Assembly: GCF_002220865.2 (NCBI RefSeq)
Contig: NZ_NHRJ02000002.1
Span: forward strand, 372,001-436,000
DNA from: Paenibacillus xerothermodurans
Lineage (GTDB): Bacteria; Bacillota; Bacilli; Paenibacillales; NBRC-103111
DNA: 64,000 nt
Direction: 5' to 3'
Shown: positions 1 to 9,354 of the stretch, piece by piece
Position numbering within the stretch: the stretch's first letter is position 1
How the letters are laid out: each line of letters opens with the position of its first letter
Program-made: the position numbers and the translations under genes
The notes under the pieces: generated by a model
The model's input: only the letters and a program-made list of their open reading frames with translations
Databases searched by the model: none
Told to the model about the DNA's origin: nothing

Positions 1-75
1 GCGATGGAACCGATACTGCTGAAGCAGGTCACTATTCTTGGCCGGGTGGTAGGGTTATTTCGGGACATCCATTAA
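1..75 (+). CDS. lexA: LexA repressor, C-terminal end only (partial)
   Basis: The window opens inside a plus-strand gene whose last 24 codons read as a LexA C-terminus: the stretch MEPILLKQVTILGRVVGLFR followed by DIH and a TAA stop at 73-75. LexA represses the SOS regulon and cleaves itself when stimulated by RecA filaments. This tail belongs to the S24 peptidase-like dimerisation and cleavage domain; the catalytic Ser and Lys and the DNA-binding domain lie off the left edge. A strong terminator follows about 50 bases downstream. The glnA neighbourhood agrees with Bacillus-type order, in which lexA lies near glnRA. The call rests on a short tail, so it is good but not certain. Confidence 0.82.
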   Translation, partial: AMEPILLKQVTILGRVVGLFRDIH

Positions 76-125
76 AGGCGTAACAAGCAAATTGCTTAGC
101 AGTATTCGGAGTCAGTGAGAACGAG

Positions 126-172
126 CAAGAGCCAATAATCACGTGGCACGTGATCATTGGCTCTTGTTTTTT
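126..172 (+). terminator. Intrinsic terminator of lexA
   Basis: A near-perfect 20-base inverted repeat (arms 126-145 and 147-166, one mismatch) is followed by six T on the plus strand. It lies about 50 bases after the lexA stop. The rest of the gap to glnA (173-328) shows no gene that I can support. Confidence 0.85.
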
Positions 173-328
173 GTATTCCCGCTTACTGCTGAAAATCACC
201 GCAGCGCAATCAGTGATTGAAAATGAAAAACAGCCCCTACCGATGAACGCAAGTTCAGTAGACAGGAGCTGCCGTGTTCGGAACAGCTCAGTGCTAGGCT
301 CGTCGCACCAGCCCACACTGGCGCATTT

Positions 329-1666
329 TTAATACAACGTCAGGTACTGGTCACGTTCCCAAGCATGTACTTGTGTTCGATAAATGTCCCACTCGATTTC
401 CTTCAGTTCGACGAAGTGAGCAAGCGCGTGCTCTCCGAGGGCGTCGCAAATGACATCATCTCTCAGCAGCTCGTCCAACGCAGTTTTCAGATCATCCGGA
501 AGACTAGGAATACCTTGCTCTTCGCGTTCGTCTTCGGTCATCACATAGATGTTCCGGTCCGTCGGCGCCGGCAGCTGCATTTTACTCTTAATGCCGTCCA
601 AACCAGCTTTCAGCATAACAGCTAACGCCAGGTACGGGTTTGCCGCAGGATCGGGGTTTCTCACTTCGACACGTGTGCTAAGTCCGCGGGAAGCAGGAAT
701 CCGGATCATCGGACTGCGGTTGCTCGCAGACCATGCTACATAGCATGGTGCTTCATATCCGGGCACCAAACGCTTATAGGAGTTGACAGTCGGATTGGTG
801 ATTGCCGTAAATGCACGGGCATGGCGGAGTATGCCAGCCATGTATTGCCTTGCGGTGTCACTTAGGCCGAGGCTATCGCTCTCATCGTAGAAGACGTTGC
901 TACTGCCGTTAAACAAGGACTGATGGCAGTGCATGCCCGATCCATTTACGCCAAACAAAGGTTTCGGCATGAAGGTCGCGTGTAGACCGTGTTGTCTTGC
1001 AACGGTCTTGACTACTAGTTTGAAAGTCTGAATCTGATCGGCTGCTTTGATCGCGTCGGCATATTTAAAGTCGATCTCATGTTGGCCGGGTGCAACTTCA
1101 TGGTGAGATGCTTCGATTTCAAAGCCCATCTCCTCCAAAGTCAACACAATTTCGCGGCGGCAGTTTTCGCCCAAATCCATTGGAGCCAGGTCAAAATATC
1201 CGCCTTGGTCGTTCAGCTCCATGGTTGGAGACCCATTGTCATCGGTCTTAAATAAGAAGAATTCCGGTTCCGGACCGACATTCATCGACGTGAAACCCAT
1301 CTCCTCTGCTTCTTTCAGAACAGACTTCAGGATACCGCGAGGATCCCCTGGGAACGGCTTTCCGTCCGGCAGATAAACATCACATATTAAACGCGCGATA
1401 CGGTCTTCAGCCACCCAAGGAAAAACAACCCAAGTATTCAAATCGGGGTATAAGTACATATCAGATTCTTCAATGCGGACATACCCTTCAATAGAAGAAC
1501 CGTCAAACATCATTTTGTTATCCAACGCTTTCTCCAGCTGACTGACCGGAATTTCCACATTTTTGATCGTACCGAGCAAATCGGTGAACTGCAGGCGAAT
1601 AAACCGTACATTCTCTTCCTCAGCAATGCGCAAAATATCCTCTTTAGTGTAATTGTTGACCGTCAC
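329..1666 (-). CDS. glnA: Glutamine synthetase type I (GS-I alpha)
   Basis: It makes glutamine from glutamate, ammonia and ATP in the cytoplasm and is the main entry point for ammonium assimilation. The 445-residue length fits the Gram-positive GS-I alpha class (about 444). Visible signatures are FDGSSIEGY near residues 54-62 (beta-grasp N-terminal domain), the glutamate/ATP-binding [11 protein letters not shown] segment near 240, and the NRSPMIRIP catalytic segment near 315. There is no adenylylation-type extension. The gene lies 79 bases downstream of glnR on the same strand, the classic glnRA operon. In Bacillus, feedback-inhibited GlnA also controls GlnR and TnrA activity; by homology the same is likely here. 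Confidence 0.97.
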   Translation of the reverse strand: MTVNNYTKEDILRIAEEENVRFIRLQFTDLLGTIKNVEIPVSQLEKALDNKMMFDGSSIEGYVRIEESDMYLYPDLNTWVVFPWVAEDRIARLICDVYLPDGKPFPGDPRGILKSVLKEAEEMGFTSMNVGPEPEFFLFKTDDNGSPTMELNDQGGYFDLAPMDLGENCRREIVLTLEEMGFEIEASHHEVAPGQHEIDFKYADAIKAADQIQTFKLVVKTVARQHGLHATFMPKPLFGVNGSGMHCHQSLFNGSSNVFYDESDSLGLSDTARQYMAGILRHARAFTAITNPTVNSYKRLVPGYEAPCYVAWSASNRSPMIRIPASRGLSTRVEVRNPDPAANPYLALAVMLKAGLDGIKSKMQLPAPTDRNIYVMTEDEREEQGIPSLPDDLKTALDELLRDDVICDALGEHALAHFVELKEIEWDIYRTQVHAWERDQYLTLY

Positions 1667-1745
1667 TGCCTAAATCCCTCCTCAAATTGAAAACAAGCAT
1701 AGCCCTGCCGGTTTGGAAAACATCCCCCAACCAGTCAGGGCACGC

Positions 1746-2159
1746 TCACTTCTTAAAAAATCTGGAAAGCTCGCCTTGAATCAGAGAAACCTGACCCGGC
1801 CGCTTGCCTCCGCCCAATAATTGCTGCTTAAGCATGCGATGCAACTGAGTGTCGGTCATCTCGCGGCGCTTAACCTCGGATTGCTCGTTCATCACAGTAG
1901 CGTCTTCAGAGTCCTTCGAAACAGGCAGCAGCACCTGCTTGATGCCGGCGATGTTAACTCCCTTTTCGATCAAATCTTTGATTTCCAGCAGGCGTGCAAC
2001 ATCATTAAAAGAATAGAGCCGCTGATTACCTGCGGTTCTCGCCGGTATGATAAGCTCATGCTGTTCGTAGTATCTGATTTGTCTTGCTGTTAAATCAGTC
2101 AATTTCATCACAATTCCAATCGGGAAAAGCGCCATATTGCGGCGAATTTCATCCGTCAT
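1746..2159 (-). CDS. glnR: MerR-family nitrogen repressor GlnR
   Basis: This 137-residue protein has an N-terminal MerR winged helix: LTARQIRYYEQHELIIPART near residues 22-41, then NQRLYSFNDVARLLEIK. The C-terminal tail is short and charged, and in Bacillus it is the region that senses feedback-inhibited glutamine synthetase. GlnR represses glnRA and other nitrogen genes under nitrogen excess. The start is supported by an AGAGGTGAT ribosome-binding site. It is first in the operon with glnA, behind a sigma-A promoter carrying GlnR-like inverted repeats. Family recognition is strong; the regulatory targets are inferred from Bacillus. Confidence 0.96.
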   Translation of the reverse strand: MTDEIRRNMALFPIGIVMKLTDLTARQIRYYEQHELIIPARTAGNQRLYSFNDVARLLEIKDLIEKGVNIAGIKQVLLPVSKDSEDATVMNEQSEVKRREMTDTQLHRMLKQQLLGGGKRPGQVSLIQGELSRFFKK

Positions 2160-2194
2160 GACCCATCACCTCTGTAGACTTGAAACCTACTTAT

Positions 2195-2223
2195 ATTGTA
2201 ACTTCCCTACAAAAACATGTCAA
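2195..2223 (-). promoter_or_regulatory. glnRA promoter with overlapping GlnR-type operators
   Basis: On the minus strand, -35 TTGACA (2218-2223) and -10 TACAAT (2195-2200) are separated by 17 bases, a near-ideal sigma-A promoter. Two repeats with 5-7-5 geometry overlap it. One is a perfect TTGTA-N7-TACAA at 2196-2212 across the spacer and -10. The other is a degenerate TGTNA-N7-TNACA match at about 2218-2234 that includes the -35. The position recalls the two GlnR operators of Bacillus glnRA. Operator identity is an inference. Confidence 0.75.
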
Positions 2224-2263
2224 GTGATGTTAGGTTTTAATGGAGTTTCAATGTGAGAATAAG

Positions 2264-3511
2264 TCACAACAAGCCTTGCTCCAACATATTGTTAAGAGCT
2301 GTGAGAACTCCGAGCTTACAGTGCGAATAAGTGAGGCCGCCTTGCATGTAGGCGATATATGGCTCGCGGATAGGGGCGTCAGCGGACAGCTCCAAGCTTC
2401 CCCCTTGAATAAACGTGCCTGCGGCCATGATCACCGGATGCTGATACCCTGGCATATCCCACGGCTCCGGCACGACGTGGGCGTCGACAGCCGCCGCTTG
2501 CTGGATGCCCTGCACGAACGCGATTAAATGTCTGTCGCTGGTGAATTGGATGGCTTGGATTAAATCGGTACGCGGATCGTTCCACTGGGGATGCGTTACA
2601 AAACCAAGCTGCTCAAACACAGCGGCCGCAAAGATAGATCCTTTCACAGCTTGTCCGACTAAGTGCGGAGCCAAAAACAGCCCTTGGTAAATCGAACGGG
2701 TGGTCCCAAGCATGGCGCCCACTTCGCCGCCGATGCCAGGTGCAGTCAGCCGGTATGCGGCCAGCTCCACATACTGCTGTTTACCCGCTATGTAGCCGCC
2801 TGTCGCGGCGATGCCTCCGCCCGGGTTTTTGATCAGTGACCCGGCCATCAGGTCCACGCCCACCTGTGTAGGCTCCTGTGTCTCGGTGAATTCCCCGTAA
2901 CAGTTATCTACGAACACGATGACATCGGACTTCACATCTTTCACGCAGCGCACCATTTCTCCGATTTCCGCGACTGAGAACGACGGCCGCCAGGAATATC
3001 CCCGGGAGCGCTGGATACCGATCACTTTGGTATCAGGTGAAATGCCGGCACGTATTCGTTCGTAATCCGGTGTGCCGTCGGACAGCAGCGCGACCTCGTT
3101 GTACGTGACACCCCAGTCCTGCAGAGAGCCCTTGCCGTCGCCCGGTGTGCCAATCACCTTATGCAGCGTATCGTAAGGCGTTCCGGTAATCATCAGCAGC
3201 TCGTCGCCGGGACGCAGCACACCGAATAGCGCCGTACCAATCGTATGTGTCCCGGACACAAAATGCGGCCGCACCAAGGCGGCCTCCGCTCCGAACACAT
3301 CGGCATAGACTAAATCCAACACCTCACGGCCGCGGTCATTATACCCGTAGCCGGTCGATCCGGTAAAATGATAATCGCTAACTTTATGCTTCTGAAACGC
3401 ACGGATGACCTTCCATTGATTGTGGTCGACCAGCCGGTCTAATTGTTTAACCCTGCCCTCGATTATTTGTTCAGCTTGCTCCATCAACGCGGTGATGCGT
3501 TCGTTAAACAT
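2264..3511 (-). CDS. Aluminium resistance / methionine gamma-lyase-like PLP enzyme (YnbB family)
   Basis: This 415-residue fold-type I PLP enzyme belongs to the family annotated as aluminium resistance protein or YnbB. It has the family's conserved HFTGSTGYGYNDRGREVLDL segment near residues 45-64 and HFVSGTHTIGTALFGVLRPG near 85. The likely PLP lysine lies in GSLIKNPGGGIAATGGYIAG. The start at 3511 is chosen because GAGGGAGAGA sits about 10 bases upstream; the frame stays open further upstream. The gene overlaps the 3' end of hflX by 8 bases, so the two are probably translationally coupled, and it keeps the Bacillus order hflX-ynbB-glnR. The true substrate is not known to me; the resistance name is historical. 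Confidence 0.85.
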   Translation of the reverse strand: MFNERITALMEQAEQIIEGRVKQLDRLVDHNQWKVIRAFQKHKVSDYHFTGSTGYGYNDRGREVLDLVYADVFGAEAALVRPHFVSGTHTIGTALFGVLRPGDELLMITGTPYDTLHKVIGTPGDGKGSLQDWGVTYNEVALLSDGTPDYERIRAGISPDTKVIGIQRSRGYSWRPSFSVAEIGEMVRCVKDVKSDVIVFVDNCYGEFTETQEPTQVGVDLMAGSLIKNPGGGIAATGGYIAGKQQYVELAAYRLTAPGIGGEVGAMLGTTRSIYQGLFLAPHLVGQAVKGSIFAAAVFEQLGFVTHPQWNDPRTDLIQAIQFTSDRHLIAFVQGIQQAAAVDAHVVPEPWDMPGYQHPVIMAAGTFIQGGSLELSADAPIREPYIAYMQGGLTYSHCKLGVLTALNNMLEQGLL

Positions 3512-4826
3512 GTTCCGTATTCTCTCCCTCATTCTCCCGCTGATCCATGGCATAATGAGCCAGCAGGTACCCCAGCTTATCGTATTCTTTGTTGTTAACC
3601 CTTACCTGAATAAGCATATCGCCGCCTTCTACTTCATTTTCCAGCACTTCGCCGACACGATACAGCAGCGAAATTACGTCGCCTTTTTCAGCCGGCACGC
3701 GGAAGGTTTTGCATTCGCCCATGAGCTTAGCCTCGATACGTTCACTGAGGCGTTCCAGATCAGTTTCATTGTATGCGGATATCCGCATACATTCGCCACC
3801 CGTGGTTAGCATGTCAACCTGTTCCGCCGAGCACAGGTCCACTTTATTAAACAGTGTGATTTGCTCCGTTTTATGTGCGCCCAGCTCCTCAAGCACCTGC
3901 CCGACCACACGCATTTGCGTCGCCATCATGTCCGATGCACCATCTACCACGTGCAGTATGAGATCCGCTTCGTTTGCCTCCTCCAACGTGGCACGGAAGG
4001 CGGCAACAAGATCATGAGGCAAGCTTTGAATAAAGCCTACCGTATCGGTCAACACAATTTGCTTACCGCTTGGAAGCTCGAAATTGCGCGAGGTTGGATC
4101 CAGTGTCGCAAACAACTGATTCTCAACATAGACATCAGCATTTGTCAGCTGCCTGAGCAATGTCGATTTGCCAGCATTGGTGTAGCCCACCAAAGCCACT
4201 TGAAAGACACCGGTTTTCTTTCTGCGCTCTCTATGCAGAGTCCGGTGCTTGACTACCTCCTGCAGCTGGTGCTTCAGTTCAGTGATCCGATTGCGGATAT
4301 GTCTGCGGTCCGTTTCCAGCTTCGTTTCCCCGGGGCCCCTCGTGCCGATGCCGCCCCCAAGCCGTGACAAGTTCCTGCCTTGTCCCGACAGACGCGGCAA
4401 AAGATAGCTCAGCTGCGCGAGCTCGACCTGTATGATGCCCTCTTTCGTCTTGGCCCGCTGTGCAAAAATATCCAATATCAGCTGGGTGCGGTCGATGATT
4501 TTTACATCCAAAAACTCTTCCAAGTTGCGCACCTGAGCGCCGGAAAGCTCCTGATCGAAAACAGCAGTGTTCGCACCGCGCTCTTCGATCAACTGTTTCA
4601 ACTCTTCGGCTTTTCCCTTGCCGATGAACCATTTTGAGTCTACAGTCTCTTTGTTTTGACTCATAGTGGCCAGAACTTGAACACCCGCCGTTTCCGATAA
4701 GCTCACCAGCTCAGCCAATGAGTGCTCCGCCTCGTACGCCTCCTGCCGTTTCTGCTCTTGGGTGACCAAACTCACTAATACAGCCCTCGGCTGCTCGTGT
4801 TCAATGGTATGTGTGGTTGGTTTCAT
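3504..4826 (-). CDS. hflX: Ribosome-associated GTPase HflX
   Basis: HflX binds the 50S subunit and splits or rescues stalled ribosomes, notably after heat or antibiotic stress. The 440-residue protein has the N-terminal HflX domain with its glycine-rich segment (LPRLSGQGRNLSRLGGGIGT near 145-164), followed by a coiled segment (roughly 175-200). The GTPase domain follows: G1 ALVGYTNAGKSTLL near 210, G3 DTVGFIQ and G4 NKVDL. A C-terminal domain closes it. It overlaps spoVK by 4 bases upstream and the YnbB-type gene by 8 bases downstream, making a compact operon. Confidence 0.95.
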   Translation of the reverse strand: MKPTTHTIEHEQPRAVLVSLVTQEQKRQEAYEAEHSLAELVSLSETAGVQVLATMSQNKETVDSKWFIGKGKAEELKQLIEERGANTAVFDQELSGAQVRNLEEFLDVKIIDRTQLILDIFAQRAKTKEGIIQVELAQLSYLLPRLSGQGRNLSRLGGGIGTRGPGETKLETDRRHIRNRITELKHQLQEVVKHRTLHRERRKKTGVFQVALVGYTNAGKSTLLRQLTNADVYVENQLFATLDPTSRNFELPSGKQIVLTDTVGFIQSLPHDLVAAFRATLEEANEADLILHVVDGASDMMATQMRVVGQVLEELGAHKTEQITLFNKVDLCSAEQVDMLTTGGECMRISAYNETDLERLSERIEAKLMGECKTFRVPAEKGDVISLLYRVGEVLENEVEGGDMLIQVRVNNKEYDKLGYLLAHYAMDQRENEGENTEHV

Positions 4827-5818
4827 AAAGTTTTAAATGTCTCCTTTGCCGTTTTTCGCTCCAGCTTCACGTCCTCCGGACGCAGTATCATCAAATCCTG
4901 TTTGCTCGGCTGCTGAGAGCCCTGATTCAACAGTCGGACCGCCTGATTGCGCATTGCCTTTTCTATGAGATTCCGCACATATCGTGCGTTGCTGAAAGAG
5001 GTCTCCGCTTCGGCCTGCTGCTTCTCGCTTATAATCTGCTGTCGGATTTTTATCTCAGTTTGCGGAATTAAGGCGTACTCCCTTTCCTTAACCATCATCT
5101 CTGCAATCTGCATCAGCTGATCCACCGTATAGTCGGGAAAATCCAGCTGAATAGGAAAACGTGACGGCAGCCCCGGATTAGTTTGCAGAAACCGTTCCAT
5201 CTCCTCGCCATACCCCGCGAGAATAAGTATAAACTGATTTTTATGATCCTCCATAGCCTTCACTAATGTGTCGATCGCTTCCTTGCCGAAATCCTTCTCA
5301 CCGCCGCGCGCCAAGCTGTATGCTTCATCGATAAACAACACGCCGCCAATGGCCTTTTTGACCAGCTCTCTGGTTTTCAATGCTGTATGCCCGATGTATT
5401 CACCCACCAAATCTGCACGCTCGACCTCAATCAAATGTCCTTTAGTCAGCACGCCCATGGTTTGCAGCAGCTTGGCTATAATTCGTGCTACCGTAGTTTT
5501 GCCCGTCCCGGGGTTTCCTTTGAAAATCATATGATACACCTGAGTTTTCGCGGTCAGCCCAACCTCCGCCCGCAGCCCTGCCACACGCAGCAGCGCATAG
5601 ATTTCGAACACAAGCTCCTTTACATTATCCAAGCCGACCATGCGGTCAAGCTCCTTCATGATTTCTCCGAAATGGCCCTGCTGAGACAAGGGCTTTCCAT
5701 GAAAATGAGGCTCCGCGTCAGAGTGCGTATTCACTTCCGGATTACGCAAAACCACATTGATTTGGTGGGCATTCTTCGTTATATGAATTTGATCTGTCGT
5801 CACGACACGTCCACTCAT
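4823..5818 (-). CDS. spoVK: Stage V sporulation protein K, AAA+ ATPase
   Basis: SpoVK is a mother-cell AAA+ ATPase of the CbxX/CfqX type needed for spore maturation in Bacillus. This 331-residue protein has Walker A GNPGTGKTTVARI near residue 108, Walker B GGVLFIDEAYSLA near 168, and an arginine-finger region around LPSRFPIQLDFPDY. The start at the ATG at 5818 is preferred because AGAGG lies 8 bases upstream; GTG and ATG codons 6-9 bases earlier are too close to that site. It is first in the run spoVK-hflX-ynbB-glnR-glnA, as in B. subtilis. I could not fix its sporulation promoter. Confidence 0.93.
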   Translation of the reverse strand: MSGRVVTTDQIHITKNAHQINVVLRNPEVNTHSDAEPHFHGKPLSQQGHFGEIMKELDRMVGLDNVKELVFEIYALLRVAGLRAEVGLTAKTQVYHMIFKGNPGTGKTTVARIIAKLLQTMGVLTKGHLIEVERADLVGEYIGHTALKTRELVKKAIGGVLFIDEAYSLARGGEKDFGKEAIDTLVKAMEDHKNQFILILAGYGEEMERFLQTNPGLPSRFPIQLDFPDYTVDQLMQIAEMMVKEREYALIPQTEIKIRQQIISEKQQAEAETSFSNARYVRNLIEKAMRNQAVRLLNQGSQQPSKQDLMILRPEDVKLERKTAKETFKTL

Positions 5819-6150
5819 GCGCATCACCTCTTTACTTGGTGTTAGCAGTATACGCAGGAGGCCCAGATGAATGTGCTTTTTTTTCAGATCAACCTATCTA
5901 AATATAAAACAGCTCGCGCGTGCTTGCATGGTAAAAAATAATTTGCATAGAAACATAACGTACCACGTCTGCATGTCGATTACAAATCAGGTTATAACAT
6001 AAAAAGCGGTTTTTGTGCATCTGCAGCCACACAGTGTGACGCAAGACAGATGGCTTGACAAAAAGAGCGGTGAACGAAAACGTTCGACCGCCCTTTCGGT
6101 GACCATGCCGGCGTTGCGTGTAACCCCGCTGAGCGAGCAGCGTATCGGAA
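5819..6150. other. Intergenic region spoVK / GH65 fusion gene
   Basis: This 332-base gap is AT-rich near 5900-6010. It should hold the spoVK promoter on its left and contains the terminator of the GH65 gene (6058-6096). Short open frames here lack ribosome-binding sites and recognisable sequence. Confidence 0.6.
6058..6096 (-). terminator. Intrinsic terminator after the GH65-PGM gene
   Basis: On the minus strand a GGGCGGT..GAACG / CGTTC.ACCGCTC hairpin with one bulged base is followed by a run of five T. It lies about 55 bases after the stop of the GH65 fusion gene. Confidence 0.75.
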
Positions 6151-9144
6151 CTACTCAAATAACTTGCGCAGCATTGCCAAATTCAACTTCTCTGTGCCGT
6201 CCAGCACGATGTCCGCTTCCGCCAACCCATTGCCGCTGCCGATCCCCACTGCTTTCATCTGGGCGGTTTTGATAGCGGTTATCCCTGCCGACGAATCTTC
6301 AATGCCAACGCAATTGCCGGGTTCAATCCCGAGCTGATCAGCCGCCGCCAAGAAAATATCCGGTTCAGGCTTGCCCTTCGGCAGCGCCTTCGGATCGATC
6401 ACCGCGATAAAGTAATCCCGCACGCCCAATTTGTCCAGCACGACGGGTGCATTCTCACTCGCGGAGGCGATGGCCATTTTTATGCCCTCAGCCTTTAACT
6501 CCTCCAGCAAGGGTAGGATACCCGGAAGCAGGTCGTCAGGGGTTATGGTTTGGATCATGCTTTTGTAATACTCGTTTTTCCGCGCGGCCCATTCTTTCTT
6601 CTGCTCATCCGGCACAGTGACCCCGCCGTTCTGCAGAATCAGCTCCAGCGAGCCCATACGGCCTACGCCTTTCAAACGTTCATTCACCTGGCGGTCAAAC
6701 GGGATGCCGAGCTCGTCGGCAAGCTTTTTCCAGGCTAAATAGTGCAGTTCCGCTGTGTCCGTGATCACGCCGTCCAGGTCAAAGATAGCAGCCTCCAACC
6801 GCTTAAGCAGACTGACCTGGTGCGTGCGGCCGGGAAGTAAACTAACCTTCGATGCCCGATGCACGATGTCCATTGCGCTTCCTTCGAGCAAGGTGTACGC
6901 CGCTGTGTCACGCGAAATATGGATATCGATCAAGCGGCCCTTGTAGCTGATGCGAAAACCGCACCCGGTCCATTGCTCTGGCAGTACCGGATCAAAATGC
7001 AGTTCGCCGCCGAAGTCTCTCATCCCTCCGAATCCGTGCACTATGGACAGCCAAGCGCCGGCCATTGCGGCCGTGTGCAGGCCATCCTTCACATTTTGGT
7101 TGATGTCATCCAAATCCATCCGGGCGGTCTGGTGAAAATAATCATAGGCTTGCTCGACCAGCCCGATTTCGGCAGCCACGATGCTGTGAATACATGGCGA
7201 CAGCGAGGAATCGTGAGTCGTGATCGCCTCGTAGTAGCGGTAGTTCCTGATTTTCTCTGCCAGAGTGAAATGATCGCTTTGCAAAAACAACGCCAAAACC
7301 ACATCTGCCTGTTTTAACACTTGGTGCCGGTAGATGACGAGCGGATGGTAATGCAGCAAAAGCGGATAATTCTCTTTGGGCGTGTTTGCAAAATCCCACT
7401 TTTCCTTGTCGAGAAATCCCTCGTGCTGCTCCGTGATCCCCAATTCCTCATCGTAGGGAACGTACATGCGGTCTGCCGCCAGCTTCCATTGCTCGATCTC
7501 ATCCACCCCTAGATCAATTCGCTGACTCAGTAGTCTGAATTGCTCCGGGAAATGCTCCTGCATCCGTATGGCCGTGTTATATGCGAACGCCAGATTTTCC
7601 TGCGCCATCAGATTCGTATAGGCATTGTTGCTCACTATAGCCGTGTATTCATCCGGCCCAGTGACGGCGTCTATGCAGAAGAGACCGTTCCTCCGCGGAT
7701 TGAAATAGCCGAAATCGACCCAGAACCTTGCGGTTTCGAAGGCCATCTCCGCCCCTTTTTCAAGCAGAAACTGTTCATCTCCGGTGGCATTGACATATCT
7801 TTGCACTGCGTAAATAATATCTGCGTTGATATGTACCTGCGCGGTGCCTGCGGGATAGTATGCTGAGGTCTCCTCCCCGTTAATCGTTCTCCACGCATAC
7901 AGAGCCCCATTCTGCGACATCTCCCGGGCGCGGTCTCTCGCTTTATCCAAAATGCTATAGCGATATTCCAGCAAGCCCCTGCCTATCTCCGGGTTGGTAT
8001 ACGTAAAAAACGGCAGCACATAGATTTCCGTATCCCAAAAATAATGGCCTTCGTAGCCTTCTCCGGTCAAGCCTTTCGCCCCGATGTTCGTCTTCGCATC
8101 CCTGCCTGCCGACTGCAGCAGCTGAAACGCATTAAAACGGATTCCCTGCTGCAGCGCCGGGTCGCCTTCAATTTGCACATCGGCCCTATGCCAGAAACGA
8201 TCGAGAAATTCCTGCTGTTCCGTTTCCAAATTGGGGAATCCGGTGCGTTTGGCTTCGTCCATGTCATCATTGGCGCGCCGCATAATTTCTTTCACCGGAA
8301 TATCCCGGGAGGTATGATATGTAATAAACTTTGTGAGTGCGACTGTATGACCCTGTTTGGCGGGAACTTGAAATGACATCTTTACTTTTTGCGCCTCGGT
8401 GGTAACCGATAAATTATACGGCTCCCAGGATAACACGTCGTGATCGATTGCGGCGACTAACGTAAAGCCTGTGTTTTTTGTCTTATGACGTATCCATGCC
8501 CGCGTGCCTTGCGCATCCAGTTCTTCTGTTCTGAGCGCCTGTTCAGCGAACGCCGCACCAAGACGGGGATCATCCTTGCCGCCAAGATTGGTCACCTCCC
8601 CGTTGATCATCGATTCAAAGGTAACGTGCCCGTCGAAGTTTACCGGTGTGACCTCGTAATGGATCGCTGCGACATGTTTACGCTGCAAACAGACGATCCT
8701 GCGCACCTTGATGCTGATTCTCTTACCGGTAGGAGATTCCCATTCCACTTCACGCGTCAAGTGGCCGCGTTTGATGTGCAGTTCACGCCGATAGTTTAGA
8801 ATTTTGCCAGTGAACAGATTAAACCGTTCGCCATCCAAAAGGACGTCTATGATTTTTGTGTCCGTGACGTTGAGCATGGTTTGTGTGTTCCGCGCGTAGC
8901 CGTAGGCATCTTCCGGATAGTGAATCGGCTCCGAATCGTAAAACCCATTCAAGTATGTACCGCTGATACTGGTGCCCTCCGGTCCGCGGTATTCTTCTTC
9001 AAAGTTTCCCCTCATGCCGATATAGCCATTGCCGACGGCAAACACGGCCTCGTTGCGCATATTATTCTGTATTAGAAACTCGTCTTCGCGAATACTCCAT
9101 TCGGTGTACGGATAAATGGACGGAATGTTAACGTCAGACTTCAT
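6151..9144 (-). CDS. Fusion: GH65 disaccharide phosphorylase + beta-phosphoglucomutase
   Basis: A single 997-residue frame joins two enzymes that are usually separate. Residues 1 to about 755 form a glycoside hydrolase family 65 phosphorylase (maltose/kojibiose/trehalose phosphorylase type): GYIGMRGNFEEEYRG near the start, and the catalytic-acid motif VTGPDEYTAIVSNNAYTN near 490. From about residue 760 comes a HAD-family beta-phosphoglucomutase with the nucleophile motif AIFDLDGVITDTAELH, the KGVGRMGSLE cap segment and GIEDSSAGITAIKTA. The fused product would phosphorolyse a disaccharide to beta-glucose 1-phosphate and convert it to glucose 6-phosphate. The start at 9144 has AGGAGG nine bases upstream. 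No sugar transporter or regulator is adjacent, so the substrate is unassigned. Confidence 0.92.
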   Translation of the reverse strand: MKSDVNIPSIYPYTEWSIREDEFLIQNNMRNEAVFAVGNGYIGMRGNFEEEYRGPEGTSISGTYLNGFYDSEPIHYPEDAYGYARNTQTMLNVTDTKIIDVLLDGERFNLFTGKILNYRRELHIKRGHLTREVEWESPTGKRISIKVRRIVCLQRKHVAAIHYEVTPVNFDGHVTFESMINGEVTNLGGKDDPRLGAAFAEQALRTEELDAQGTRAWIRHKTKNTGFTLVAAIDHDVLSWEPYNLSVTTEAQKVKMSFQVPAKQGHTVALTKFITYHTSRDIPVKEIMRRANDDMDEAKRTGFPNLETEQQEFLDRFWHRADVQIEGDPALQQGIRFNAFQLLQSAGRDAKTNIGAKGLTGEGYEGHYFWDTEIYVLPFFTYTNPEIGRGLLEYRYSILDKARDRAREMSQNGALYAWRTINGEETSAYYPAGTAQVHINADIIYAVQRYVNATGDEQFLLEKGAEMAFETARFWVDFGYFNPRRNGLFCIDAVTGPDEYTAIVSNNAYTNLMAQENLAFAYNTAIRMQEHFPEQFRLLSQRIDLGVDEIEQWKLAADRMYVPYDEELGITEQHEGFLDKEKWDFANTPKENYPLLLHYHPLVIYRHQVLKQADVVLALFLQSDHFTLAEKIRNYRYYEAITTHDSSLSPCIHSIVAAEIGLVEQAYDYFHQTARMDLDDINQNVKDGLHTAAMAGAWLSIVHGFGGMRDFGGELHFDPVLPEQWTGCGFRISYKGRLIDIHISRDTAAYTLLEGSAMDIVHRASKVSLLPGRTHQVSLLKRLEAAIFDLDGVITDTAELHYLAWKKLADELGIPFDRQVNERLKGVGRMGSLELILQNGGVTVPDEQKKEWAARKNEYYKSMIQTITPDDLLPGILPLLEELKAEGIKMAIASASENAPVVLDKLGVRDYFIAVIDPKALPKGKPEPDIFLAAADQLGIEPGNCVGIEDSSAGITAIKTAQMKAVGIGSGNGLAEADIVLDGTEKLNLAMLRKLFE

Positions 9145-9247
9145 ATGTCTTTGTCCTCCTATCTTATGGCCACAATCCCACATTTCAGCAATGTTATGCT
9201 GTCCCAATATCTCCAACGCTATGCTGTACAGCGCACCGCTGGCATAA

Positions 9248-9272
9248 GAAAAAACCTGGCCGAAGCCAGGTC
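9248..9272 (-). terminator. Intrinsic terminator of the GTPase-rpmG unit
   Basis: A minus-strand ACCTGGC-TTCG-GCCAGGT hairpin with a UUCG tetraloop is followed by six T, about 85 bases after the rpmG stop. The GH65 gene must therefore have its own promoter within 9145-9247, which I could not identify convincingly. Confidence 0.88.
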
Positions 9273-9354
9273 AAGGGCAAAGACAGCGCCGCAACTAGCA
9301 GCGCACTGATTGAAGGCAGCGTATCCTGTTCAGCCCGCTGCTGTGGCAGTAGAC

